Positions 16,101 to 21,979 of a stretch of DNA of 21,979 bases are shown here, in pieces. The translations under genes and the position numbers were made by a program. The stretch spans positions 1-21,979 of the forward strand of contig JAITAY010000127.1 in NCBI GenBank assembly GCA_031283915.1. Direction: 5' to 3'. The notes under the pieces are model-generated. The model did no database searches. It had not been told where the DNA came from and worked only from the letters and a program-made list of their open reading frames with translations. Positions within the stretch are counted from its first letter, which is position 1, and every line of letters begins with the position of its first letter. This DNA comes from Tannerella sp. (lineage in GTDB: Bacteria > Bacteroidota > Bacteroidia > Bacteroidales > Tannerellaceae).

Positions 16101-18228
16101 TATGATTCCTACTTACATCATGACATCACCCGCCACGCCCGAAGGTACCGGTCTTGAGATGGACAAGATGAGCCGTGAGTTTATCAGCGCTCATCTCGAT
16201 GCTTTCATCGGCGAAGCGATGCGTCGCATTCCGGCAGATGATCGCAAGACTTTCCGCGTCATCATAAGCGACAGTTGGGAAAAGGGTGCTCAAAACTTCA
16301 CCGATCACTTTATTGATTCATTCCGGGTACATTATGGATACGATCCGACGCCTTTCCTGCCGGTAATGACGGGGCATGTCATCGGAAACACCGAAATATC
16401 AGACCGTTTTCTATGGGATGTGCGCCGTCTGACCGCCGACATGGAGGCGACTAACCATGTGCTCGGACTGTCTGAAGAGGCTCACCGGCGCGGACTCACT
16501 ACATGGCTCGAGAATTACGGCGACTGGGGTTTCCCGGGCGAGTTCCTGTTGTTCGGCAAATATTCCGACATGGTAGGCGGCGAGTTCTGGGAAGACCGTT
16601 ACAAACCTTACATCCCCGTTGCCGCCTCGTGTGCACATATCTACAACAAGGACAGGGTCTATGCCGAGGCTTTCACTAACGGCGCAGGGTCATATCTCTA
16701 TCACCCCGGATCACTCAAACCTTTCGGCGACGCCGCTTTCACGGAAGGAATGACACGTCCCGTGCTGCATGTCTATATCCAGCAACCCTGCGAAGAGCGC
16801 AATCCGGGTATTGATACCTGGTTTGGCATCGAATTTAACCGTAAAAACACGTGGTTCAGCCACGCCGACCTCTTTACTGTCTATCTCAAACGCTGCGGTC
16901 TGATGCTCGAACAGGGGCGCAATATTGCTGATGTAGCCTGTTTTATAGGTGAAAATATTCCGGTCAACAGCGGTCCCCTCGAGATGAAGAAAGACGGTCG
17001 GCTGCCGGCGGGCGTCACCTCCGGCATGCCTGCCGGGTATCATGCCGATTATGTCAATTATGACGTTATAATCAATGATATGAAAGTTATAAACGGTTTG
17101 TTGACGCTGCCGCACGGCGTCTCATACCGCCTGCTCGTCCTGCCCGACCTGCCGACGATGCGTCCGGAACTGTTGCAGAAAATAGAACAGTTAGTCGCCG
17201 ACGGCGCCGTTCTGCTCGGCGCTCCGCCCGTCCGTTCGCCAAGCCTTGCAGGGTATCCTGCCGCAGACGCCAGGGTCAGGCAACTGGCAGAGGCGCTCTG
17301 GGATTATACGGCCGGCTGCGTTTCGTCCTCGCCTGATAAGACGCCCAAACAGCGCCGCCACGGGAAAGGCGTTATTTTGAGTAATATGAGTATTAAAGAG
17401 GCTTTGGAATTTCTGCAAATCGCACCTGATTTCCGATCCGGTGTTGACAATGTACGCTATGCTCACCGCTCGACACCCGACCGTGAAATTTATTTTGTAA
17501 GTAATCAAAATGCTTCACGGATAGATTTTGCGCCCGAGTTTCGCATCGGCAACGGCACTCCTGAACTGTGGAATCCAGTTACAGGCGAGATACACTCCGC
17601 GCTCGAATTTTATCGTAACGACGCCTCAACCACGATCCCCTTGCGTCTCGAACCTTACGAAAGTGTATTCATCGTGTTCAACAACCGAACAATTAAACAG
17701 CCAAGCAATCAAATTGCAACCAAACAATCATACAGTCAAACGGTGCTAACCATTTCTTCGCCCTGGACTGTCATATTTGAATCCGACCCTGTAAAGCGTG
17801 GACCCTCTAAACCAATAGTTTTCAAAAATTTGATTGACTGGACGCAAAGCGCTGACGAACGTATCCGCTACTTTTCCGGCACAGCAACTTATAGGACAAC
17901 GTTCAATTTTCAAATTCTCAAATCTCCATATTACTGTCTCGACCTCGGTAAGGTTGGCGCTATGGCAAAGGTGAAACTAAACGGTCAGTATATTGGCGGC
18001 GTCTGGACGTCCCCTTATCGCCTCTGCATTGACGGATTGCTTCGTGAAGGAGAAAATACGCTTGAGATTGAAGTTGTCAACACCTGGGTCAACCGTATGA
18101 TAGGCGACCAGTACCTGCCACTTGACAAGCGATTAGTAGATTCGCCTTTTAATCCTTATAAAACGACTTCGCCTCTTCAGGAATCAGGATTACTCGGACC
18201 GGTCAGAATTTTGAACAGTGAACGGTGA
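13126..18228 (+). CDS. GH9-GH106 bimodular secreted glycoside hydrolase
   Basis: This is a 1700-residue secreted enzyme with two glycosidase modules. Residues 1-24 are a signal peptide ending LQAQ. Residues about 30-115 resemble the Ig-like domain that precedes many GH9 catalytic domains (VNHAGYLPHVAKT). A GH9 (alpha/alpha)6 module spans about 120-590: GGWHDASD provides D167 and D170 of the canonical DAGD-type motif, and NQSEYWTPMVAY provides the candidate acid E573. From about residue 600, TPPESMTTGVYWYWMSDN opens a GH106 module (alpha-L-rhamnosidase family) running to the end. It includes TTWLENYGDWGFPGEF and a C-terminal galactose-binding-like fold (KVKLNGQYIGGVWTSPYRL). The second module has no signal peptide of its own. 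The frame is open upstream to 12649, but ATG 13126 is chosen because the signal peptide begins there. The substrate is inferred to contain both beta-glucosidic and alpha-L-rhamnosidic bonds. Confidence 0.87.
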   Translation: MLFSSRTALSVILSAFMSVSLQAQRLSRDVNTGLQVNHAGYLPHVAKTVVTAGLTDKKFQIIHTVSGQIVFEDSFRYAAGDFGEYSTGDFSELTREGTYYVKSDTLRSVPFRISDEVYREPVNMLLDYFSKQRCGASSTGYMTPCHLDDGVRIDNGRHQNVTGGWHDASDLRKWVNCTIYGMTGLARAYELTDDREVRSRIYDELLWGNGYFLNMQEADGYVMSFIGGEIQKHRDGNRWTDNETGAGGGDLHLAKPSAGESREEMLIFGNDDDRVIQTEPADLTAQYNFIAAEAIMARLSEEDRDCSTRCLQAAEKCFGWCLKNAGERDAGAIGASITAAIEMYNATGSEVYRDYAVAGARELKQLQIDHNSGGASGFFRTSATRPEPYKTIWQGPLDFLSLCQLIQTFPTHRDAPQWKEMITAYSEKYLRFLAERNSFGIIPYGLFLSEQGGKRRTGNYHYRYFMHPDLSWWVGINAHLASAGVGLMKAASILGKPELKSLAQRQLDWILGANPFGSSTMTGVGYNHPRPFINSDQFRPYTPLLPGAVMNGLGGDRDDQPYLITENNYNQSEYWTPMVAYTLWLMSELNADNHHLLKQNFLTPPESMTTGVYWYWMSDNISKEGVVRDLQAMKQAGVNSAFIGNIGGQGVAYGKVKIFTDEWWDVLHTAMKTAGELGIEIGMFNCPGWSQSGGPWIKPSQAMRYLAASETKVKGPGKINIQLPVPHAASRMDEWSGSSFVNNEDHPSEDFQDVRVLAFPITKDYKSNLFDIPGASVILSGNIVRPDTSVHVRFLPKVPAVSPVAARYILSGEMRDNDETPESSVTLRLPQPQTARSLTVYPAGLLTVDARLQAKVNGEFRTVASLNFNRSLPMLHVGHEPFAPSVTSFEAVTSDEFRLVFSNSDSNNGLGQIILSSAPAVEKYPEKLLARLHQGSAPAWDAYQWDPVRATAEEAGFSALPEQVIDVSNNMSADGTLTLEIPAGEWLLLRMGMIPTYIMTSPATPEGTGLEMDKMSREFISAHLDAFIGEAMRRIPADDRKTFRVIISDSWEKGAQNFTDHFIDSFRVHYGYDPTPFLPVMTGHVIGNTEISDRFLWDVRRLTADMEATNHVLGLSEEAHRRGLTTWLENYGDWGFPGEFLLFGKYSDMVGGEFWEDRYKPYIPVAASCAHIYNKDRVYAEAFTNGAGSYLYHPGSLKPFGDAAFTEGMTRPVLHVYIQQPCEERNPGIDTWFGIEFNRKNTWFSHADLFTVYLKRCGLMLEQGRNIADVACFIGENIPVNSGPLEMKKDGRLPAGVTSGMPAGYHADYVNYDVIINDMKVINGLLTLPHGVSYRLLVLPDLPTMRPELLQKIEQLVADGAVLLGAPPVRSPSLAGYPAADARVRQLAEALWDYTAGCVSSSPDKTPKQRRHGKGVILSNMSIKEALEFLQIAPDFRSGVDNVRYAHRSTPDREIYFVSNQNASRIDFAPEFRIGNGTPELWNPVTGEIHSALEFYRNDASTTIPLRLEPYESVFIVFNNRTIKQPSNQIATKQSYSQTVLTISSPWTVIFESDPVKRGPSKPIVFKNLIDWTQSADERIRYFSGTATYRTTFNFQILKSPYYCLDLGKVGAMAKVKLNGQYIGGVWTSPYRLCIDGLLREGENTLEIEVVNTWVNRMIGDQYLPLDKRLVDSPFNPYKTTSPLQESGLLGPVRILNSER

Positions 18229-18438
18229 TACCTGTCACATACCTGTTGTTTTGCATCCGCATGTGCCGAAAGATACACGGCGGCAGCGGGTGTATGGGAG
18301 GTTGAAAAAGGGAGTGATACGTGAATGAGACGGACTGCGTTTGATGAGTATAAACGGCTGCCTGCAGGGAGGAGGCAACCGGACAAATACGACAATGCTC
18401 GCCGATTTGTTCAGGCAGAAAATCCCAGGGTTGGGGAA

Positions 18439-18987
18439 TTATTGTTCCCGGATGATTTCCATTCCCTTTTTGATGGCCGTTTCATTGGCCGGAATCAGGC
18501 CGTAGTGACGTTCGGGAAGCGTTTTTTTCAAACCGGCCAGGACGCTGTCGAGCGTCACCATCGGGACAATCTTCAATACTCCACCCAGGACAATCATGTT
18601 GAATGTCTTTTGCATGTTCAGTTCCGTGGCGGCATCCATGGCGTCGATTCGGTAGACGCGGATGTCGGTACGCTGCACCGGTTTGTGTATGCCGTAGCCG
18701 TCGTAAATCAGGATGCCGCCGGTCTTTACTTTCGCTTCGAACTTATCCATGGAAGGCTGGTTCAGAATCACGGCAATGTCGTATTCGTTCAAGACCGGGG
18801 AACTGATGCGTTCGTCGCTGATGATGACCGTCACATTGGCCGTGCCGCCGCGCTGTTCGGGGCCGTAGGAAGGCATCCATGTGACATCCTTGCCTTCCAT
18901 CAATCCGGAATAGGCCAGGATTTTGCCCATGGAGAGCACACCCTGTCCGCCGAATCCGGCGATAATAATTTCCTGTTTCATATCCAA
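18439..18987 (-). CDS. korC: 2-oxoacid:ferredoxin oxidoreductase, gamma subunit
   Basis: This is a 182-residue cytoplasmic subunit of a CoA-dependent 2-oxoacid:ferredoxin oxidoreductase (2-oxoglutarate or branched-chain type). The opening IIIAGFGGQGVLSMGK holds the family's glycine-rich motif at 11-16, followed by WMPSYGPEQRGGTANVTV, another hallmark of gamma subunits. ATG 18987 is used; ATG 18981 would drop two residues. The gene starts 11 bases after the beta-subunit stop and is last in the operon. The Kor versus Vor assignment, and hence the gene letter, is by resemblance only. Confidence 0.88.
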   Translation of the reverse strand: MDMKQEIIIAGFGGQGVLSMGKILAYSGLMEGKDVTWMPSYGPEQRGGTANVTVIISDERISSPVLNEYDIAVILNQPSMDKFEAKVKTGGILIYDGYGIHKPVQRTDIRVYRIDAMDAATELNMQKTFNMIVLGGVLKIVPMVTLDSVLAGLKKTLPERHYGLIPANETAIKKGMEIIREQ

Positions 18988-18998
18988 TCAATCATTTC

Positions 18999-19760
18999 TT
19001 ACTTGTTTTTTAAATCTCCCAGAGGATAGAAAGGGAACATGTTTTCTGCCATCCACCGGTTTGCCTTTTCCGGCGTCATCTTCCATCCCGAAGCGCAGGC
19101 CGATACAAATTCCACGATCGAAGTTCCCTTGCCGGCCATGGAGTTTTCGAAGGCCAGGCGAAGCATCCGTTTGGCTTTCCGTACGGCCGCTGCCGTATGT
19201 ACGCTCTGGCGGGTTACTAAACATGTTCCCTCAATTTGCGCCAGCAGGTCGGAAATCTTCAGTGGATATCCGTGCAGCGTGATGTCGCGTCCGTAGGGAC
19301 AGGTAGAGGTCTGCATCCCGGCCAGCGTAGTGGGCGCCATCTGACCGCCGGTCATGCCGTAGATAGCATTGTTGACGAAAATGATGGCGATGTGTTCGCC
19401 CCGGTTGGCGGCGTGAATGGTTTCGGCCGTACCGATGGCCGCCAGGTCACCGTCGCCCTGATAGGTGAACACCATTTTGTCGGGATTCAGCCGCTTTACG
19501 GCTGTCGCAAGCGCCGGTGCACGTCCGTGAGCCGCTTCGATCCAGTCGATATCCAGATAATTGTAGGCAAATACAGCGCATCCCACGGGCGAAATGCCAA
19601 TGGTTTTCTCCGCCATTCCCATCTCTTCCGTGACTTCCGCAATCAGTTTGTGTATGACGCCGTGACTGCAACCGGGACAGTAGTGCATGGGCATATCGTT
19701 CATCAACCTCGGTTTTCCGTAAACCAGGTTTTCCGGTTTGATTATTTCATTTGATTCCAT
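18999..19760 (-). CDS. korB: 2-oxoacid:ferredoxin oxidoreductase, beta subunit (TPP-binding)
   Basis: This 253-residue subunit binds thiamine diphosphate and carries out decarboxylation of the 2-oxoacid. It shows HYCPGCSHG at about 26-34, SPVGCAVF around 58-64, HGRAPALATAVK, and the TPP/Mg2+ motif beginning GDGDLAAIG at 102-110 and ending in IFVNNAIYGMTGGQ. Its length is typical. No iron-sulfur motif of its own is seen beyond isolated cysteines, consistent with the separate ferredoxin subunit upstream. It starts 16 bases after the stop of a small membrane-protein gene. Confidence 0.92.
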   Translation of the reverse strand: MESNEIIKPENLVYGKPRLMNDMPMHYCPGCSHGVIHKLIAEVTEEMGMAEKTIGISPVGCAVFAYNYLDIDWIEAAHGRAPALATAVKRLNPDKMVFTYQGDGDLAAIGTAETIHAANRGEHIAIIFVNNAIYGMTGGQMAPTTLAGMQTSTCPYGRDITLHGYPLKISDLLAQIEGTCLVTRQSVHTAAAVRKAKRMLRLAFENSMAGKGTSIVEFVSACASGWKMTPEKANRWMAENMFPFYPLGDLKNK

Positions 19761-19776
19761 TGTTTAACCAGATGTT

Positions 19777-19947
19777 TTAGGGAAAAAATCTCAAAATATA
19801 TTGTACAATCCGCAAGCAGGCGGCCACTCCACCGCAAATCAGAAAGACCATGCGGTTGTCGACGGCAAAAAAGCAAATGATTGCTGTGACAGCCAGCAGC
19901 ATGAACAGCAACGTCAGTACTTCATCGGTTTTGCTTCCCCGTATCAT
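19777..19947 (-). CDS. Small two-helix membrane protein in the oxidoreductase operon
   Basis: This is a 56-codon gene, ATG 19947-19945 to TAA 19779-19777. Its ATG overlaps the TGA of the alpha subunit (ATGA), a translational-coupling arrangement, and it ends 16 bases before the beta-subunit start. The protein begins MIRGSKTDEV and then has two hydrophobic stretches, at about 11-28 (LTLLFMLLAVTAIICFFA) and 33-55, separated by a short polar turn with D30, N31 and R32. No known family is recalled with certainty. It could anchor the enzyme or ferredoxin at the inner membrane, or be an assembly factor; both are inference. The tight fit between two subunit genes argues that it is real. Confidence 0.75.
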   Translation of the reverse strand: MIRGSKTDEVLTLLFMLLAVTAIICFFAVDNRMVFLICGGVAACLRIVQYILRFFP

Positions 19948-21020
19948 GTGAATTTTTCCCTGATAGCCCGGACGATTTCATCCGGAGTGAAAACAATCCC
20001 TCCCAAACGGCCGAAATGTTCGACCTTCACTTTTCCGTTGACTGCCAGACGAACGTCTTCCACCATCTGTCCGGCATTCAGTTCTACCGACAACATGCCT
20101 TTGATTTTGCCGGCATAAGCGGCAAGACGCTCTCCGGGGAACGGCCACAGGGTGATCGGGCGAAGCAATCCCAGCCGAAGTCCCTGGCTGCGTGCCGTCT
20201 CAATCGCCTTCTGGCAGATACGCGCCGCCGATCCGAAAGCCACCAGCAGGTATTCGGCATCGTCACACAAATATTCTTCGTATCTGACTTCGTGGGCTTC
20301 TATTTCGCGGTATTTCGCCTGGAAACAGTTGTTTTTCCGTTCCATAATCACCGGATCCAGCTCCAGCGAAGTGATGATGTTCGGTTGTCGGCCGGCCGGT
20401 TTTCCTCGCGCAGCCCAAGGCGATTCCGCTTCTATTTCCGCTTCGGTCTTGCGGGGGCGGGACGGTGGCAATACAACCTTTTCCATCAACTGGCCGATCA
20501 TCCCGTCAGCCAGTATCATGGCCGGGTTCGCATATTTGAATGCCAGGTCAAAGCCTAATGCTACAAAATCGGCCATTTCCTGTACGGACGACGGCGCCAG
20601 CGTGATCAGGCGATAATCTCCGTGTCCGCCACCCTTGACGGTCTGGAAATAGTCGGCCTGACTCGGCTGGATGGTTCCCAGTCCCGGGCCGCCGCGCATG
20701 ACGTTGACGATTAGACAGGGCAGGTCGGCGCCGGCGATGTAGGAGATGCCTTCCTGTTTCAGACTGATGCCGGGGCTGGACGAGGATGTCATCACCCGCT
20801 TGCCGGTTGCCGCACCTCCGTACACCATGTTGATGGCGGCTACTTCACTTTCTGCCTGCAGGACAACCATCCCGGTCGTCTCCCAGGGCTTTTCAGCCAT
20901 TAGAGTTTCCAGTATTTCCGACTGGGGCGTGATGGGATATCCGAAATATCCGTCTGTTCCGTAACGAATCGCTGCATGGGCAATCGCTTCGTTTCCTTTC
21001 ATAAGCTTTATATCTTCCAT
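19944..21020 (-). CDS. korA: 2-oxoacid:ferredoxin oxidoreductase, alpha subunit
   Basis: This is a 358-residue subunit with pyruvate:ferredoxin-oxidoreductase-like domains I and II. The N-terminus MEDIKLMKGNEAIAHAAIRY followed by GYFGYPITPQSE is the hallmark of alpha subunits of the 2-oxoglutarate/branched-chain group. Later segments MTSSSSPGISLKQEG and GGPGLGTIQPSQ are also conserved, and the C-terminal domain contains LRPITLWPFP. ATG 21020 is chosen by resemblance to family starts. ATG 21047 is a serious alternative because it overlaps the ferredoxin stop as ATGA and would add nine residues. The enzyme oxidises a 2-oxoacid with CoA to acyl-CoA and CO2, reducing ferredoxin, or runs in reverse under anaerobiosis. 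Confidence 0.92.
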   Translation of the reverse strand: MEDIKLMKGNEAIAHAAIRYGTDGYFGYPITPQSEILETLMAEKPWETTGMVVLQAESEVAAINMVYGGAATGKRVMTSSSSPGISLKQEGISYIAGADLPCLIVNVMRGGPGLGTIQPSQADYFQTVKGGGHGDYRLITLAPSSVQEMADFVALGFDLAFKYANPAMILADGMIGQLMEKVVLPPSRPRKTEAEIEAESPWAARGKPAGRQPNIITSLELDPVIMERKNNCFQAKYREIEAHEVRYEEYLCDDAEYLLVAFGSAARICQKAIETARSQGLRLGLLRPITLWPFPGERLAAYAGKIKGMLSVELNAGQMVEDVRLAVNGKVKVEHFGRLGGIVFTPDEIVRAIREKFT

Positions 21021-21043
21021 ATCGGGTGTTCGATTAAGCAAGT

Positions 21044-21274
21044 TCATCCGATTTTGACTTTGTAAATCGTCAGGCAGCCATCGGGACAGACCACGCCGCA
21101 ATTGGCACAACCGATACATGCCTCGGGCTGCTTCATGTATACATAATGATACCCTTTGTCATTCACTTCGCGCGGGTGAAGTCCCAATACGTCCGACGGA
21201 CACGCCACCACGCACAGATCGCATCCCTTACACCGCTCCCTGTTCACGACCACGGTTCCTTTTACTTTCGCCAT
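21044..21274 (-). CDS. korD: 2x[4Fe-4S] ferredoxin subunit of the oxidoreductase
   Basis: This 76-residue ferredoxin has two CxxCxxCxxxCP motifs, CKGCDLCVVACP near 19-30 and CIGCANCGVVCP near 53-64, binding two [4Fe-4S] clusters. It is the electron-transfer (delta) subunit of the oxidoreductase and first gene of the operon. Its TGA overlaps a possible alpha-subunit ATG at 21047. A TATCTTTG box lies about 30 bases upstream of its ATG. Confidence 0.93.
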   Translation of the reverse strand: MAKVKGTVVVNRERCKGCDLCVVACPSDVLGLHPREVNDKGYHYVYMKQPEACIGCANCGVVCPDGCLTIYKVKIG

Positions 21275-21302
21275 AATGAAATCACTTTTTCGTATAGGGG
21301 TG

Positions 21303-21310
21303 CAAAGATA
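21303..21310 (-). promoter_or_regulatory. Minus-strand -7 box (TATCTTTG) for the oxidoreductase operon
   Basis: The minus strand reads TATCTTTG, a full TAnnTTTG match, with the ferredoxin ATG 28 bases downstream. No TTTG is present at the expected -33 position. This is the likely start of the five-gene operon. Confidence 0.6.
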
Positions 21311-21434
21311 GCATTTTTGACAGTATCCTGACGAAAAAGGAGAAAAAGGCTAACTCTTTTTTTGAGAAGTTACGGGTATTTCATATCGTTATCATTTCCC
21401 CTGTAACCGGAAAACAGGCGAAAAGGCAACTCCT

Positions 21435-21466
21435 TTTGGCGGAAACGGGGAAATGCTGTATCTTTG
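21435..21466 (+). promoter_or_regulatory. Bacteroidetes promoter (TTTG-N20-TATCTTTG) for the Rpn-family gene
   Basis: TTTG at 21435-21438 and TATCTTTG at 21459-21466 have the ideal 20-bp spacing. Transcription would start near 21472, about 30 bases before the ATG at 21504. A 9-bp perfect inverted repeat, CATTTCCCC (21393-21401) and GGGGAAATG (21447-21455), has its right arm between the two promoter elements and may be an operator. Confidence 0.7.
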
Positions 21467-21503
21467 GGACGTATTTCCAAATAAGACATTAAATAATAAG
21501 ATT

Positions 21504-21979
21504 ATGGCACGTTATCTTGACCCCAAAAACGATTTGCCCTTCAAGCGAATCTTCGGCGAGCATCCCGATTTGTTGAAGAGTTTCCTCAATGCGCTGCTGC
21601 CGTTCGAAGCGGAGCAGCGGATAGAAAGTCTGGAATATCTCCCGACGGAGCAGTTGCCGGAAAGCCCAGCCCGGAAAAACTCGATTGTGGACGTGCGGTG
21701 CAGAGACAATTACGGCCGTCAGTTCATTGTGGAGATGCAAATGTTCTGGAGTACGGCCTTTCCAAACCGGATGCTGTTCAATGCCTCGAAAGCTTACGTG
21801 CGTCAGCTGGACAGAGGCGAGCATTATTATCTGCTGCAGCCGGTCTATAGCCTGGCGATTCTCAACGACGTTTTTGACAAAACGACGCCGGAGTTTTATC
21901 ATCACTTCCAAATTGTGAACTGCCGGAATACGAATGAGGCCATCCGGGGACTGGAATTTGTACTGGTGGAGCTGCCGAA
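21504..21979 (+). CDS. Rpn-family nuclease / putative transposase, 3' end cut by window
   Basis: The open frame runs from ATG 21504 to the window end, giving 158 residues. The N-terminus MARYLDPKNDLPFKRIFGEH is the hallmark of the Rpn/PD-(D/E)XK nuclease family transposase group (recombination-promoting nucleases). The putative catalytic core is visible: D63 in SIVDVRC and E77-x-Q79 in FIVEMQM. Members are usually near 280-310 residues, so roughly half is present. They occur in many copies in Bacteroidetes and are related to RpnA-E of Escherichia coli, DNA endonucleases that promote RecA-independent recombination. Its own promoter lies just upstream. Whether the full gene is intact cannot be seen. 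Confidence 0.85.
   Translation, partial: MARYLDPKNDLPFKRIFGEHPDLLKSFLNALLPFEAEQRIESLEYLPTEQLPESPARKNSIVDVRCRDNYGRQFIVEMQMFWSTAFPNRMLFNASKAYVRQLDRGEHYYLLQPVYSLAILNDVFDKTTPEFYHHFQIVNCRNTNEAIRGLEFVLVELP

Noticed and set aside
18229..18438. Terminator between the converging glycosidase and oxidoreductase genes
   Set aside because: Only weak short stems (ATACAC/GTGTAT at 18273-18295, and GGGAA/TTCCC around the korC stop) without a T-run were found.
18325..19029. 234-codon open frame on the plus strand
   Set aside because: It is antisense to the oxidoreductase gamma subunit and its composition mirrors that gene.

Overview
The window looks like a Bacteroidales chromosome of moderate GC, probably near Parabacteroides, Tannerella or Dysgonomonadaceae; the genus cannot be fixed from the sequence alone. 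Supporting signs are a SusC/SusD pair, Bacteroidetes-type promoters (TAnnTTTG boxes, two with an upstream TTTG at 20 bp), starts in A/T-rich leaders without Shine-Dalgarno motifs, a lipoprotein signal followed by acidic residues, and an Rpn/PD-(D/E)XK transposase-like gene.

Layout. Bases 1-362 hold a short array of 23-bp hairpin repeats and a Bacteroidetes promoter, followed by a fosmidomycin-resistance-type MFS exporter (+). After a hairpin-rich spacer come three minus-strand genes: an aldo/keto reductase, a Tat-exported Gfo/Idh/MocA oxidoreductase, and a secreted protein joining an isochorismatase-like hydrolase to a ThuA-like domain. A 1.1-kb divergent regulatory region separates them from a plus-strand glycan-uptake locus. 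That region has a TTTG-N20-TACCTTTG promoter, a near-perfect sigma-54 (-24/-12) promoter, a terminator-like hairpin and a decayed coding remnant. The locus consists of a SusC-like transporter, a SusD-like lipoprotein, a strong terminator, a repeat-rich spacer with a 41-bp palindromic tandem array, and a 1700-residue secreted enzyme fusing a GH9 module to a GH106 (alpha-L-rhamnosidase family) module. Convergent to this is a minus-strand 2-oxoacid:ferredoxin oxidoreductase operon (ferredoxin, alpha, beta, gamma) with an unlisted 56-residue two-helix membrane protein between alpha and beta. The right edge cuts an Rpn-family nuclease/transposase gene.

How the genes may work together (inference). 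SusC/SusD would bind and import an oligosaccharide, and the GH9-GH106 protein would cut beta-glucosidic and alpha-L-rhamnosidic bonds in it. The divergent ThuA-containing protein and the Gfo/Idh/MocA enzyme resemble the ThuA/ThuB pairing known from 3-keto-sugar metabolism in rhizobia, so an oxidative periplasmic step on glycosides is possible. No dedicated regulator (HTCS, ECF/anti-sigma or SusR type) lies in the window; the sigma-54 promoter suggests an enhancer-binding protein encoded elsewhere. The ferredoxin oxidoreductase operon is central anaerobic metabolism and looks unrelated.

The most noteworthy observations are the GH9-GH106 fusion, the sigma-54 promoter in the divergent region, the hidden small membrane gene in the oxidoreductase operon, the isochorismatase-ThuA fusion beside a ThuB-like enzyme, and two unrelated tandem hairpin arrays.
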